Shown here: positions 34,303-44,914 of the stretch, piece after piece | How the letters are laid out: every line of letters begins with the position of its first letter | Position numbering within the stretch: the first letter of the stretch is position 1 | Assembly (NCBI RefSeq): GCF_003144115.1 | Contig: NW_020312020.1 | Coordinates: 345,935-409,934, forward strand | Length of the DNA: 64,000 bases | Direction of reading: 5' to 3' | DNA from: Tilletiopsis washingtonensis | Lineage: Eukaryota > Basidiomycota > Exobasidiomycetes > Entylomatales | Notes under the pieces: model-generated | Database searches by the model: none | What the model saw: the letters and a program-made list of their open reading frames with translations, nothing else | What the model was told of the DNA's origin: nothing | Made by a program: the position numbers and the translations under genes

Positions 34303-36260
34303 ATGTCTGCAGCCCTGGCGCTGCTCGCGGCGCTGGCGACGCACGCCGCCGCTCCCTGCCTCGTGCCGCACTCCAAGGTCGAGGAGAGCTTTGCGCTGCA
34401 GGCCGTGCACGACGCCCTGGCACACGGCCTGCGCCGCCCGCAGCACTGGGACCACGTCGTCTTCGCCGGTGCCGTGCCGCGCAGCTTTGCGCCGCCGCTG
34501 CTGCTTGCCGGCGCTGTGGCCGTGCCGGTGCGTGTGTTCGGCCTGGCGGGCGAGGGCGCGCAGGTGGCCGGTGAGTGGAGTGTGCAGATGGAGCGCGGTG
34601 GCAGACGATGGCCGCGGGGATGGCATCCCTGCTGCTGGATGCTGCAATGTGGCTGTCAAGATGTGAAAGCGCTGCCGTACATCAGCAACACCACTCACCA
34701 TCCGGCGCTGACTCGTTGCCCGCCAGTGCGAGTCCTGCTCGCCGTGCTCTACGTGCTCTCGCTTGTGCCGCTGCAGCGCACCCTGGCGCCCGGCCGCTCG
34801 CCGCGGGCGCGCCAGACGCGTGCAGCGGCCCTGCTGCTGCATGCGCTCAGCTTTGCCGGCGTCTTCTGGGCTGGGCGCACCACGCCTGGCAATGTCGTGG
34901 CGCCGGCGGGTGAGTGAGAGGTGCCTGGGCGCAGATGGGCAGGCGGGACCGCGAGACGTGTGCCCTTGTGCTACTACCTCTGCTGCTGCACTGCTGCCGC
35001 TCAGACGCTGTCGCCGCTGACACGGCGCCGCCAGTCAATCTCGCGCTCGCCTCGCTGCTCTCTCCACGCCCGACCGTGTGGGCCCTCGTGCTGCTCGCCT
35101 CGCTCGCGGCAATTGCGCGGGCCGAGCTTGTCGGCCTTGTGCTGCCTCTGCTGCCGCACCTGCTTGCCGCACTCGGGCTGCGGCGCTTCTTCCTCGCAAC
35201 CGTGCTCAGCGTGCTGCTGCTCGGTGCCAGCGTCGCGCTCGACACCTACCGGTGGCAGCGGCCCTTTGCCCTGGCGCGCGGCGGCCTGCTCTGGGCGGAG
35301 GCCGAGGCGGCGCTCTTCAACGTCGTCGACGGCCACGCATCGGATTGGGGCGTGCTGCCGGCGCACGCGTATGTCACGCGCTTCCTGCCGCGCCTGCTCT
35401 CTGGTGCGCTGCTGGCACTGCCGTTCGGCATTACTTCTCTTCTCTCTGCCCCACGCGAGAGCGCGACAGCCGATAGAAGCGCACGCCGAGCTCTGCTTGT
35501 GGCTGCGGCTCACGTCGCGCTCATGTCGGCGCTGCCGCACAAGGAGGCACGCTTCGTCGCGCATACGCTGCCGCTCTGGCTGCATCTGGCTGCGCGCGGG
35601 CTCGTGACGCTGTGAGTGAGGCCGTGCGCCTCGTACTTGCGTCTGCTCACTGGCCGCTCAGCACGCATGGCCCGCTGCCGCTGCCAAAAGCGCTCTCCGC
35701 GCAAGGCTTCGTGCGCTTCGGTGCGCGACTTGGGGCGGGCATCGTGGTGCTGCTCTGCATGCTGCATCTCGGCATCGGGCACGCCGCCAGCGCAGCCAAC
35801 TATCCCGGCGGCGAGGCGCTGCGCTGGCTGCACGAGCATCCCCCTGCTGCACCCGGTGCGTGCATTTCCTAGAAGCAGCTTAGACCTGCTACTGACGACG
35901 AAGCTGCGTGCAGTGCATCTCCACATCGAGCCGGCGGCCGCACAGAGCGGCGTGACGCTGTTCAACTCGCGCTTCCTGCCACGCCCGGCCGACGCCTGGC
36001 TGGCCGCGCCGCCGCAGCAGTGGGTGTACGACAAGCGCGAAGGCGTGCAGCCCGACGACGAGGCGTACTGGCGCCGCGTGACGCACCGCCTCGCCGATGC
36101 GCCGTGTGCCAGCCTGGCGGCACCGCACGCCGGCGTGCGCTGGCGCGACATGCGCCCGCCGGCGACGGACTTTGCCGGCTGGCGGCGCAGCGGCTGGCGC
36201 CTGGAGCCGCGGCGGCATGCGCGTGTGTGGGTGTGCGAGCGTGCCGACCGCGAGCGGTGA
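34303..36260 (+). CDS. ALG12: ALG12 dolichyl-P-Man alpha-1,6-mannosyltransferase
   Basis: Exons: 34303..34570, 34727..34909, 35035..35611, 35662..35855, 35914..36260; 522 aa. ALG12 adds the eighth mannose to the dolichol-linked N-glycan precursor in the ER lumen (GT22 family). The first lumenal loop carries the family motif HSKVEESFALQAVHD and then WDHVVFAGAVPRSF. Later blocks are TYRWQRPFALARGG, LFNVVDGHASDWGVLPAHAYV, LPHKEARFVAHTLP and ANYPGGEAL. About ten hydrophobic helices are present, and the C-terminus is a soluble lumenal domain. The length fits the family (human 488, yeast 551). The upstream in-frame ATG at 34213 lacks family sequence, so I chose 34303 with its CGCCATG context. Confidence 0.92.
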
Positions 36261-37435
36261 GGCGCCGTGTTAAGAAGAATGAATTGAGTCACCCGCGCTT
36301 GCGTATGCGTTCGCAGGCGTCCGGGAATTGTGTGCGTCGACCCTGTCGCTGGTGCGTTGCTGCGGCGTGCCTCACTCGGCAGCGCCAGCGTGCAGGTCGG
36401 CGGGCAGGCCAGATGGGCTGCTCAGAGAGGCGTTACAACTGAGTCAAAGGCTGCTTACGTGATGGCCACAACAGGCCAACTACCGTGGGAACAGACCGGA
36501 GTTAACGGTGTCATCCTCACCCCCCGGACATAGGCGGTGCGGCCCGCCTCCTGAAACCTGCGTCGCGGCGCCGGTCGGTGCTGCTTCTGCTTCCGCGCCA
36601 GCTCTAGCGCAGGCGCAACACACAAGATGTGTGCGGCTGCATCAGGCCGCAGCCTACGGCGCCCGCGATGTGCAAGGAAGAACACACAGCCCGCTGCCAG
36701 TCTTAGTGCATTCGCGGCGGCAGGACGCGGCGGCCGCCTCGAGCTCGCCGCGCTGAACAGCCCAGAGATGCTGGCCGTGCGCCGTCTCGTGCATGAAAAT
36801 GGGACGTCCTCTCGCCATAGCTGCGTATTCCGACAAGCACAAGCTGCGTCTGCGCTGCTGCATGTGCCTTCATGCTCGCAAGCGCAGCTGCAGCGCATGC
36901 GCTCGACGGCAGCGTGCGCGGCGCCATGCGATTGCGGCGCCCCACGCGGTGCGCCGCGCAGCAGGCGCAGCACGAGGCGCTGTGCCGGCGTGCGTGCCGC
37001 TCGTGCTTGCCTCACCGCGGGCGGCGTCGATGAGTCAGAGGGCAGCGTGCTTCCCAATGCGAGCCTGGCTGAGTCTGAGTACTCGACTGCCGGCGCCTGC
37101 CGCAGCACCCAGAGCAGCGAGAAGGAAGGAAGGCGCTCCTGGCTGCGTGGCCCATGCGCGGCACGCGCGCCCTCTCAAAGCCGCGCGCCGCGCGCGTCTG
37201 TGCCTGGCGTGCTCTGCTGAGGTGACTTGACGAGCGCGCCGCTGCCGCTCCTTGCTTCTCAACCACATCAACCAGCGCAACGCACCGCAGCGCACCGCCG
37301 TCGCGCCTCGCTCCGCTGCATTTGCGCTGGACATCTGCTGCGCCTGACCGGTCTGCCGTCTGCGCCTCGCTGCGCCCGCCCGCGTGCCCTGCCCGCTCTG
37401 CCGCACGGCGCATCCCACACACGCATCCCGCCGCC
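36261..37435. other. Intergenic region, ALG12 to bZIP gene
   Basis: 1.17 kb in tandem orientation. Slightly less GC-rich near 36,270-36,520. Open frames are short and unlike proteins. No gene or RNA recognised. Confidence 0.45.
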
Positions 37436-39558
37436 ATGTCGCTCGCGCCCACGCCCGACGCCGCCGCACAGGCGCAGGCGCAGGCCGTCGCCATGGTGCA
37501 GCGCCGCCGCGCGCAGAACCGCATGGCGCAGCGCCGCTACGTGAGTCAGGATCGCCCAGCTGTGCCTGCCTGCTGCTGCTGACCGCCGGCCAGCGCGAGA
37601 AGATGCGCGCCGCCGCCTCGGGCAGCGCTGCCGCACCTGCCGCCGCCAGCTCCAGCAGCAGCGGCACCTCCTCGGCCGCGGCAGCTCCGGCGCAGGACGC
37701 GCCCGTTCTGACGCAGCCCTCGCTTCTTGGCGCCCTCGCAGCGGCCGACGCGCCCGAGACGCAGACGCAGGCCGCTGGCGTGGCGGGCCTCGCGGCCGCT
37801 CCGCTTGTGCCGAGCGCAGCGGCCTTCTCCGCACTGCCGCCGCCCCCGAGACCGCTGGAGCAGCACGCCTCGCTCTTCCTTGCCACGCAAGAGGCACGTC
37901 AGGCGGCGCCTGTCGCACTGCGCCAGGATGAGGCTTCGTCGTCGTATGGCACACATGCTGCGCGCGACGTCTCAGACGCCGCCTTCCACTCTGCCGGCGC
38001 GCCTGACCTCGACTGGCTGATGCACGACCACTCGCCGCTGGCCGCGGCGGCCAGCAGCCTCGCTGGTCTCTTTCCTCCGGCGCCCGCGCCATCAGTGCAC
38101 GCAGGCGCCGCCAGCGCAACCGCACCTGCGCTGCAGTCGCCGACGTCTCTGCTTGAGCTGCACAGCGCCCAGCTCTACGGACCTGTCCCTCCTGCCACGG
38201 CCAGCGCCAGCACCTCGTCGAGCGCCGCTGCGGCGGCTGTCTCGCCGTCGTCCGACTGGGCCCGCATCCTCTCCTCGTACGTGGCCACGCCCTCGCCGAC
38301 GCCGTCCGGCACATCCGAGCTGCCGGACAGCACGGCGCTGAGCAGCTGGCTGGCGGCGTCGCCGCGTCTACTCTCTCCCTCGCCCGCATCGCGGCCGAGC
38401 GGCAGCAGTCTCGACTCATCGCCCACCTCGGTGGCGTCCGCGAGTGACGTCGGCAGCGCCGCCTCTGCCAAGGCGCAGGACGAGTGCCGGGAGGTCTCTG
38501 TCGCTGGATCGGCACACTTCTGGAGCTGGACCTCGGCATTGCGCTCGTATCCCATCGAGCGCGATGAGCAGAAGCGCCGCCTAGCCGAGCAGCGTGCCCT
38601 GCTCGGCCTTCTCGTCGACGGCGACCCTATGGGCGACTCTTTGATTCTGCCGCGCCAGGACTTCCGCAGAGCGATCGTGCTCAACTCACTCGCGCTTGGT
38701 ACGTGGCGGGGTGCGGACGGGCACCGCTGCAAGTCACTGATGCGTCTCGTCTCCGTCGCAGGCTTCGACGAGCGCGACTTCCACAACTGGACGACGCCTT
38801 CACGCATTGGCAAGCTGTGGTACGGCTCGGCGCCAGACGGGAGCATGATCAGCGAGGTGGTCACCAGCCCGACTGAGCGGAACGAGGGCGCCCAGCAGCC
38901 GGCCGGACGTCTGAGTCTGCTGCCTGGTGACGCTCAGCTCAAGCTGTCGCCCATCGCCATCGAGGACGAGCCCGTGGAGGATGAGGCGCGGCGGCGTGAG
39001 AGACGAGAGGGCGTCCCGCGCAACATGTGGCCCACCAAGCTGCAGCTGAGCGTGCCGCACCCGACGATCATCGTGAGCAGCCCTCAAGCGCCAATAAGAC
39101 CGCACGCTGACCCCTGCAACACAGGACGCGCTGCCGTGGCCCGCGGTGCGCGATCGTCTCATTGCCGCATCGTCGAGCGGCATGATCTGCATCAAGACGG
39201 CCAAGAGCGACGCCGTCAAGGGCGGCGCGTGCGAGGGCTGGCACAACACGGCGTTCTGCGTGCACGGCGCTGAGCCGGAGGACAACTTCGACGAGGCGTG
39301 CTGGGAGGTGGCTGAAGGTGCGTCTGCTCGCGGCAAGCCCGGGCATCGGGCGCTGACAAGCGAGTGCTCACCGTATGGCAGACTACGCCATGAAGTACTG
39401 GTTCTTGTTTGACGAGGTTAGTAGCCGCTGCTCTCTGCTTGCCGTGCTTGCTCTGACGTGCCGCCGCTGCTCAGGCCACGATGAGGACCACCAACCGCTG
39501 GCGGCGCGCACGAGGCGTCGCGCCGATCCGTCTGCCCGGCACGGGCGCGGGAGCTTGA
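37436..39558 (+). CDS. bZIP-type transcription factor with DUF3425 C-terminus
   Basis: Exons: 37436..37540, 37594..39072, 39125..39317, 39382..39416, 39475..39558; 631 aa. The first intron falls inside the basic region: QRRRAQNRMAQRRY joins REKMR, the AP-1-like DNA-contact pattern. No clear leucine heptad follows; instead there is an Ala/Ser-rich stretch of about 300 residues. The C-terminal DUF3425 domain is plain: LQLSVPHPTIIDALPWPAVRDRL is built over an intron, then ICIKTAKSDA, CWEVAEDYAMKYWFLFDE and TTNRWRRARGVAPI. Proteins of this architecture are fungal nuclear regulators, mostly uncharacterised. All joins are in phase. The target genes and stimulus are unknown. Confidence 0.85.
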
Positions 39559-39694
39559 CGCCGCCGCCGGCCGCGCACCGCCCAGGCAGACCCGCTCCGC
39601 TCGATCCCAATTTTATGTCACCAAGCCCCTCGCTGTATCATATCCGCCCTCGCCACCACTCAAGCGCGTCTCTGTGTAGCTGTGCATTGCGCCC

Positions 39695-42600
39695 TCAGGC
39701 GGCTGTGAGGTTCGGAGGCGCCCACTGCATCTCTCCGCTCTCGCGCTCGCGGCGTCGTTGCCGTGCGGCCTCGTCGCGCTCGTGGTCCCTCCGTGTCTCG
39801 CGCTCTCGGCGGCCGAGAGCGTCGAGGCGCGCCCGCAGAGCCGCGCGCAGCGCACTCGCGAGTTCCCGCGTGGCCGTGGCCGAGGTGCTGCCGTGCGACG
39901 GGCGCGATGCTGGGTCCTCGGCGTGGCTCAGAAGCGCATCGAGCGTGCTGTAGGGCAGCCACGTGCTGCCGGCCTTGCCCGTCAGTGGCCCGCTGGCAGC
40001 GGTGCTCTGCGCAAGTGTGAGCCAGCTGTCCGACGCCTGTGCTTCAAGCCCACTCACGCGCTGTACCATGGCGATGGCATGCCGCAGCGCCTCGTCCGTC
40101 AGGCCACAGCGCACGCATGCCTGCACGAGCACATCTGGCTTGTTGCTCTGCGCAGCGTCAGCACCATGGAACGGCGATTCCGCGTGCCGCCTCGACTCAC
40201 TCTGAACCAGTCCATGAGCCATGCCGGGACCGTCTCCTGTGCGCCGAGGCCAAGCACCCGCTCGAGCACAGCCAGGTGGTACTTCCACTGCAGCGCCTCG
40301 GAGTCCTGCGCCTCGAGGTGCGCGCGCAGATAGCGCCATGCCCGCTCCGATGCCGGGCCCTCCCACGAGGCGCTCCGCTCCGAAGCGAGCAGGAACGCCG
40401 CCTCGCCCTCGTCGTCGTCGGCGTCCTCGTCGTCACGCAGAGCGGCGAGCACAGCGTGGGGCGCAGAAGCCTGGCCAGCCGCCTCGCTCTCCTGGCGCGC
40501 GGCTCGCGCACGCGTCAGCGCCACGCACTTGGTCGTGAGGCTGGCAAAGATGCCAGACTGGTCGACGCCAAGCACCTGGGCAAGCGAGATGGCCTTGTCG
40601 TAGTGGTCGTGCCGCACGTACAGCAGGACGACGTTGGGCGCATCAAGGCGCGTGGCAGTCGAGGCGACCTCCGGGTACTGCTGCAGCAGCTCCAGTCGCG
40701 CGAGCACAAGGCGGTACTCGCGCCGGATGTCGTCCATGCGCACGATGCGGATTGCCTTGGCGCCTTGCCGGAAGAGGCGCTCCGGCAGATAGGCGCCCAG
40801 GCGCGGGCGCTTGTGCTTGCTCAGCGCAGTGAGGCGCGCTGTGAGTGGCAGCTCTGTAGCCTCGTCCTGGCCGCTCTCTGCGGCGTCGGCGAACCAGGCG
40901 TTGCTCTCGCTGACCAGCGCGAGCGCGTTCATCGCCGCAAGGTAGCTGCGTGCCTGTAGCACGGCCATATCCGCATGCTGTTCAGACGCCGCAGCCGAGG
41001 CGGCCGCGTCAGCCAGTCGTGTCGACGAGAGGCGCTGCTGCAGCTCGCCAAGGCGGTGTGCATGCTGATACATGACCGCGCCAGCTGCACCACGTCAAGC
41101 GTCAGCTGCGACCGACTGCACGGCGTCATACTCGCACTCACCGCTCTTGAGGTCGCCGCGGTGCATGTGGTATGCGTAGAGGATCCGGTAATAGTTGGGC
41201 TCGCCCAGCGGGTCGGAGTTGCGTGCCTTGAAGCTGAGCGTCCGCTCCATCTCTGCCTGCATCCCCGGGAAGGACAGCGCGAGAAGATGGGCAACCTCGC
41301 CGGCCTCGCACATGGTGCCGACCAGTCCGCGAAGACACTCGCGCCGCACCGCCTCGGTCGGCGCGGTGACGACGCACTCGTGAGCCCCTTCGAAGTCGCC
41401 GGCGGCAAGGCGTGCACGGAAGACGCGGTGGTGTAGCTCAGTGGTGCGCTCCGACGGGTACGCCAGCGCCAGAGAGGCAAAATTGGCGGCGTCCAGCGGG
41501 GAGACGGACGCGAAAAGGTCGGAGATGTGGGCGTGATACAGGGCAATGGTGCGGGAGGGGTCGCTTTCCTCACGTACCGCGCGAGGCATTAGAGCAAGCA
41601 GGCCTGTGCCCGAGGCGCCGAGCTCCTCATCCTGCAGCAGCATCTGGTACGAGTCGAGCATAGGCGCCACTGTCGCGAGCTCGACCGACGCCTCGTCGAG
41701 GGCACCAAGCGCCAGCAGTGCCCGTCCGCGCACGTAAGCGCGAGCAGCGCATGGCGCGTAGTGGTCGAGCAGCTGCATGGCCGCGCTCGGGTGGCCGAGC
41801 AAAAGCAGCTCGTTCGCTAGAGTGCACAAGGCGCGGTTCAGCTCCGCCTCGGTGCGAAGTGCAAGCGTTGGCGCGGGGCGACTGTGCCACTGCTCGCCCG
41901 CAGGTGGCGGGCCAAGCAGGCCAGACGCGGCAATGAGATGGGCTGCCGCTGCGTTCGGAGCCTCTGCGTCGAAGAGCGGCAGCAAGCGGCGCAGCAGAAG
42001 AAGATGCAGCAGGTTGCGCGCTTCGCCGTTCGCTTCTTGCGCCGTCCCATCAGAGCTTGGCGCGTCCATACTCATGCGCCCGAGGCTGTTGGCCACCGCA
42101 TCGTCCTTTTCGTCTTCCGAAGGCTCTCGCACATCGACTTCGCGCACTGCTGGGAGCGCGGCAATGTCGAGCAGGCCGACGAGGTCATGAAGTGAGACGA
42201 GAGCGCGACTCGTGAGGGCGCTCCGGGCGTCCGGGTCGAGGTCCAGCGCGTCCGAGTCTTCAATCGCGAGGAGTACCAGGCTGAGGAGCCGGGCGAGCTG
42301 CCGGCGTGCATGCAGCGAGCGCAGCGTTGCGTCCGCGAGCAGGGCGATGCCGAGAGGGCTCTGGCTGCCGGCTGCCTCGGGCACGCCGCTGCCACCGGAT
42401 ACCACGGCATTGCCAAGCGCCCAGAGCGCCGGCTCGAGGTCTTCGCCAAGGCGTCCGCAGGCTGCGCGCGCGGCCTCAAGGGCAGACTCGTCCACAGCCA
42501 GCTCGGCAAAGATGCCGCTGCCGACGTCGAGCAGCGCGTCGTCTGCGCCAGGAGCCAGTGCGGCCGCCACCAGCTCCTCGAAGTCCTCGCAGCTGCCCGG

Positions 42601-44624
42601 CGGCAGCGCGCTTTCGAGCCGCGCACCTGCGCTCACAAGCAGAAGCATGGCGCGCGAGAAGCTCTCATCCTCGGAGAGCGTGGCTGAGCGTGCGGCGTCG
42701 GTGATGAAGGCGTCTCGTTGAGCAAGCGCTCGGTCTGCGGCACGGCCGCGAGCCCGCGCTGCGGCCGCTTCCAGCTGCACGGCACGCACGAGGATGCCCG
42801 CTGCGTCTGGCAGCGACGGCACCACAAGTGCACCAGCGGTCAGAATGTGTGGCGCGACGCCGGCGGCGCGGGGCACGAGGCACAGAGGCGCGAGCGACTC
42901 GCTCTCCGCTTGCTCCAGAGAACTGACGAACGCAGTCCACTCGCGCCGCAGCGCGGCTTCGTACGCCTCGACTTGCAGCGCTCCCGTCGACGGATCGCGC
43001 TCCAGACCGACACCTGCGCCGACGGTTGCGGCGACCTCTTCTTGCAGAGATGCGTAGCGCGCATCGGGTGAGAGTACCGCGGGCCGAGGCGCCTCGGGCG
43101 AGATCGACGCCTCGAGCCGGTCGAGGTATGCGTCCAACACAGCCGGCAGATGCTCTAAGAAGCGGCCGCCGTGGAAGAGGCGGGGCACAAGGAACTCTGA
43201 TAAGTCGGCGCCGGCGTCTTGCAGGGCAGCGTCGAACGCAGCGCCGTGAAGTGGCGGATGGCAGGGCTGTGTGGAGCAAACTTGCCAGCCGCGCGCCTCG
43301 TCGCTCGTCGCCAGCTCTGCAGCGTCGGTCTGCTCGCTCTCGTCGACGGCGAGCGAGGCAAGCAGCGGCTCGCCCTCACCCTCCCACAGGCCCCACAGCG
43401 TCGACGGCGCGCCCTCGTCGAGCCACGCATCGCAGAGCGACGCCCTGCGCGTTGCCTCGCCCTCTTCGCGCGCCCACAGCAGCGTGACGTCGGCCACGGC
43501 TGCCGCGCCGTGCGTCTCCTCAGTGAGAGCAACGTCGTAGGCCAGGAAGAAGCGGCGCGCGCTCAGCGGCGCATGGACGAGCAGCCGGATGCCGCCATCG
43601 GTGGCGTAGGCCTTGAGCAGCGGACGGGCGCCCGGCGCAAAGGCCTCCAGCGCCTCGCCTGCGGCCGACGAGTGCGCGGCCGACGAGGCCGGCAGCTCGA
43701 TCTCGCGCACGCACGTGCATGAGACGAGGTCCCAGATGCGCAGCCGCGCGTCGGCCGCAATGCTGAACGCCAGCGAGCCGGCGTGGTGCGGCAGCTCGGT
43801 GCCGGCGCTCCGCACGAGCGCGGTGCTGGAGGCCGGCGCGGCGCGCGTCACGCCGGCGAGTGCGAGGGTGCGCTGGCCGCCGGCGCTGGGCGGCGCACTG
43901 GCGGCGCTCTTGGCGGGAGTCGTGCCGCTGGCGCCGGCCGGAGCGGCGCGCGAGAAGAAGCGCGACACGGAGCGCAGGAAGGAGTGCGCCCGCAGCGCCG
44001 TCGTCTTCCACTGGTCTGCACGGCGCGGCGCTCAGCATCGCGCACACGCCACGCACGCGGAGCCCACTCACCCTCGAAGAGGCCGCTGCCGTCGCCGCGG
44101 CGCGCCTGCTCGGCGAGCACGAGGCCGGCGTCGCACTGCAGCAGCACGCAGCCGGCGTGCACGGCCCACATGCGCTCGATGCCCGGCAGCGCCAGCTCGG
44201 AGCACGCCGGCGGCGGCAGCGGCGCGGCGGCGGCGGCGGGCGCGGCGAGGGCGGCGAGCGGCAGCGACACGCGGTGCAGCGCGCCGGCCGAGGCGGCGAG
44301 GAGGTGCAGCATGCCGTGCGCGCCGTCGGCATACAGCGCCGGCGCCGCACACACGGGCGCCACGAGGCGCACATGCAGCACGCGGCTGCGGCGCGCGGCG
44401 ACGAGGCGCAGCTCGAGCGTGCCCGGCGCGGCGGCGAGCGTGCGCAGCAGCAGCAGCTGAGCGCCGGGCAGCACGAGCGCGGCGCCGAGCGGCTGGGGCG
44501 GCGCATCAGCCTCGCCCGGCGGCGGCGGCGGCGGCGGCACGGACGAGGGCACGCCGACGTCGGCCGCGCCTGCCGCGCCGGCGAGGAGCAGCAGCGGCGC
44601 GTAGCTCAGGTGCAGCGGCGCCAT
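39695..44624 (-). CDS. Nucleoporin Nup120/Nup160 (Y-complex)
   Basis: Exons (minus): 44624..44072, 44015..41142, 41084..40201, 40147..39695; 1587 aa. Nup120/Nup160 is a core member of the Nup84/Nup107 Y-complex of the nuclear pore. The N-terminal half reads as a beta-propeller (FSIAADARLRIWDLVSC is a WD-like blade). The C-terminal half is helical, with FHGGRFLEHLPAVLDAYLDRL, FASLALAYPSERTTELHHRVF and MYQHAHRLGELQQRL, then LMDWFRSNKPDVLVQACVRCGLTDEAL near the end, all fitting Nup160. The last 50 residues are highly charged (Arg/Glu). In the last exon a 51-nt segment at 40057..40007 looks like an in-frame intron, so the protein may be 17 residues shorter. It shares a 290-bp divergent region with MEX67. 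Confidence 0.85.
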
Positions 44625-44914
44625 GGCGGGCGCGGGCGCAGGCGAGGGCGCAGCAGCGGCAGGCAGAGGGCAGAGCGGGCCGGCAGGCAGGCGGGATGAG
44701 TGGGAGTGGTAGCGAGAGAAGAGCAGGAAGCACGACGGCGCGTCCGTGGCAGCGCGAAGCCGGCCAGGCAGCGTGGGAGCAGCAGCGTCACGTGTTGCGT
44801 GCCGTGGGAGCAGCGAGCGCAGCGCTTGGGCGCGACTTGGCCGCGCTCCGCCTGCGTCTGCTGGCTGCGCGTGCGCCGCTCGCGGCCTTGCCTCTGCTCC
44901 TCCCACTCCGCAGC
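44625..44914. promoter_or_regulatory. Bidirectional promoter of NUP120/NUP160 and MEX67
   Basis: 290 bp separate the two divergent ATGs. The region is GC-rich with CT-rich flanks (CTTGCCTCTGCTCCTCCC before MEX67). It must drive both genes unless one has a remote promoter. Confidence 0.6.
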
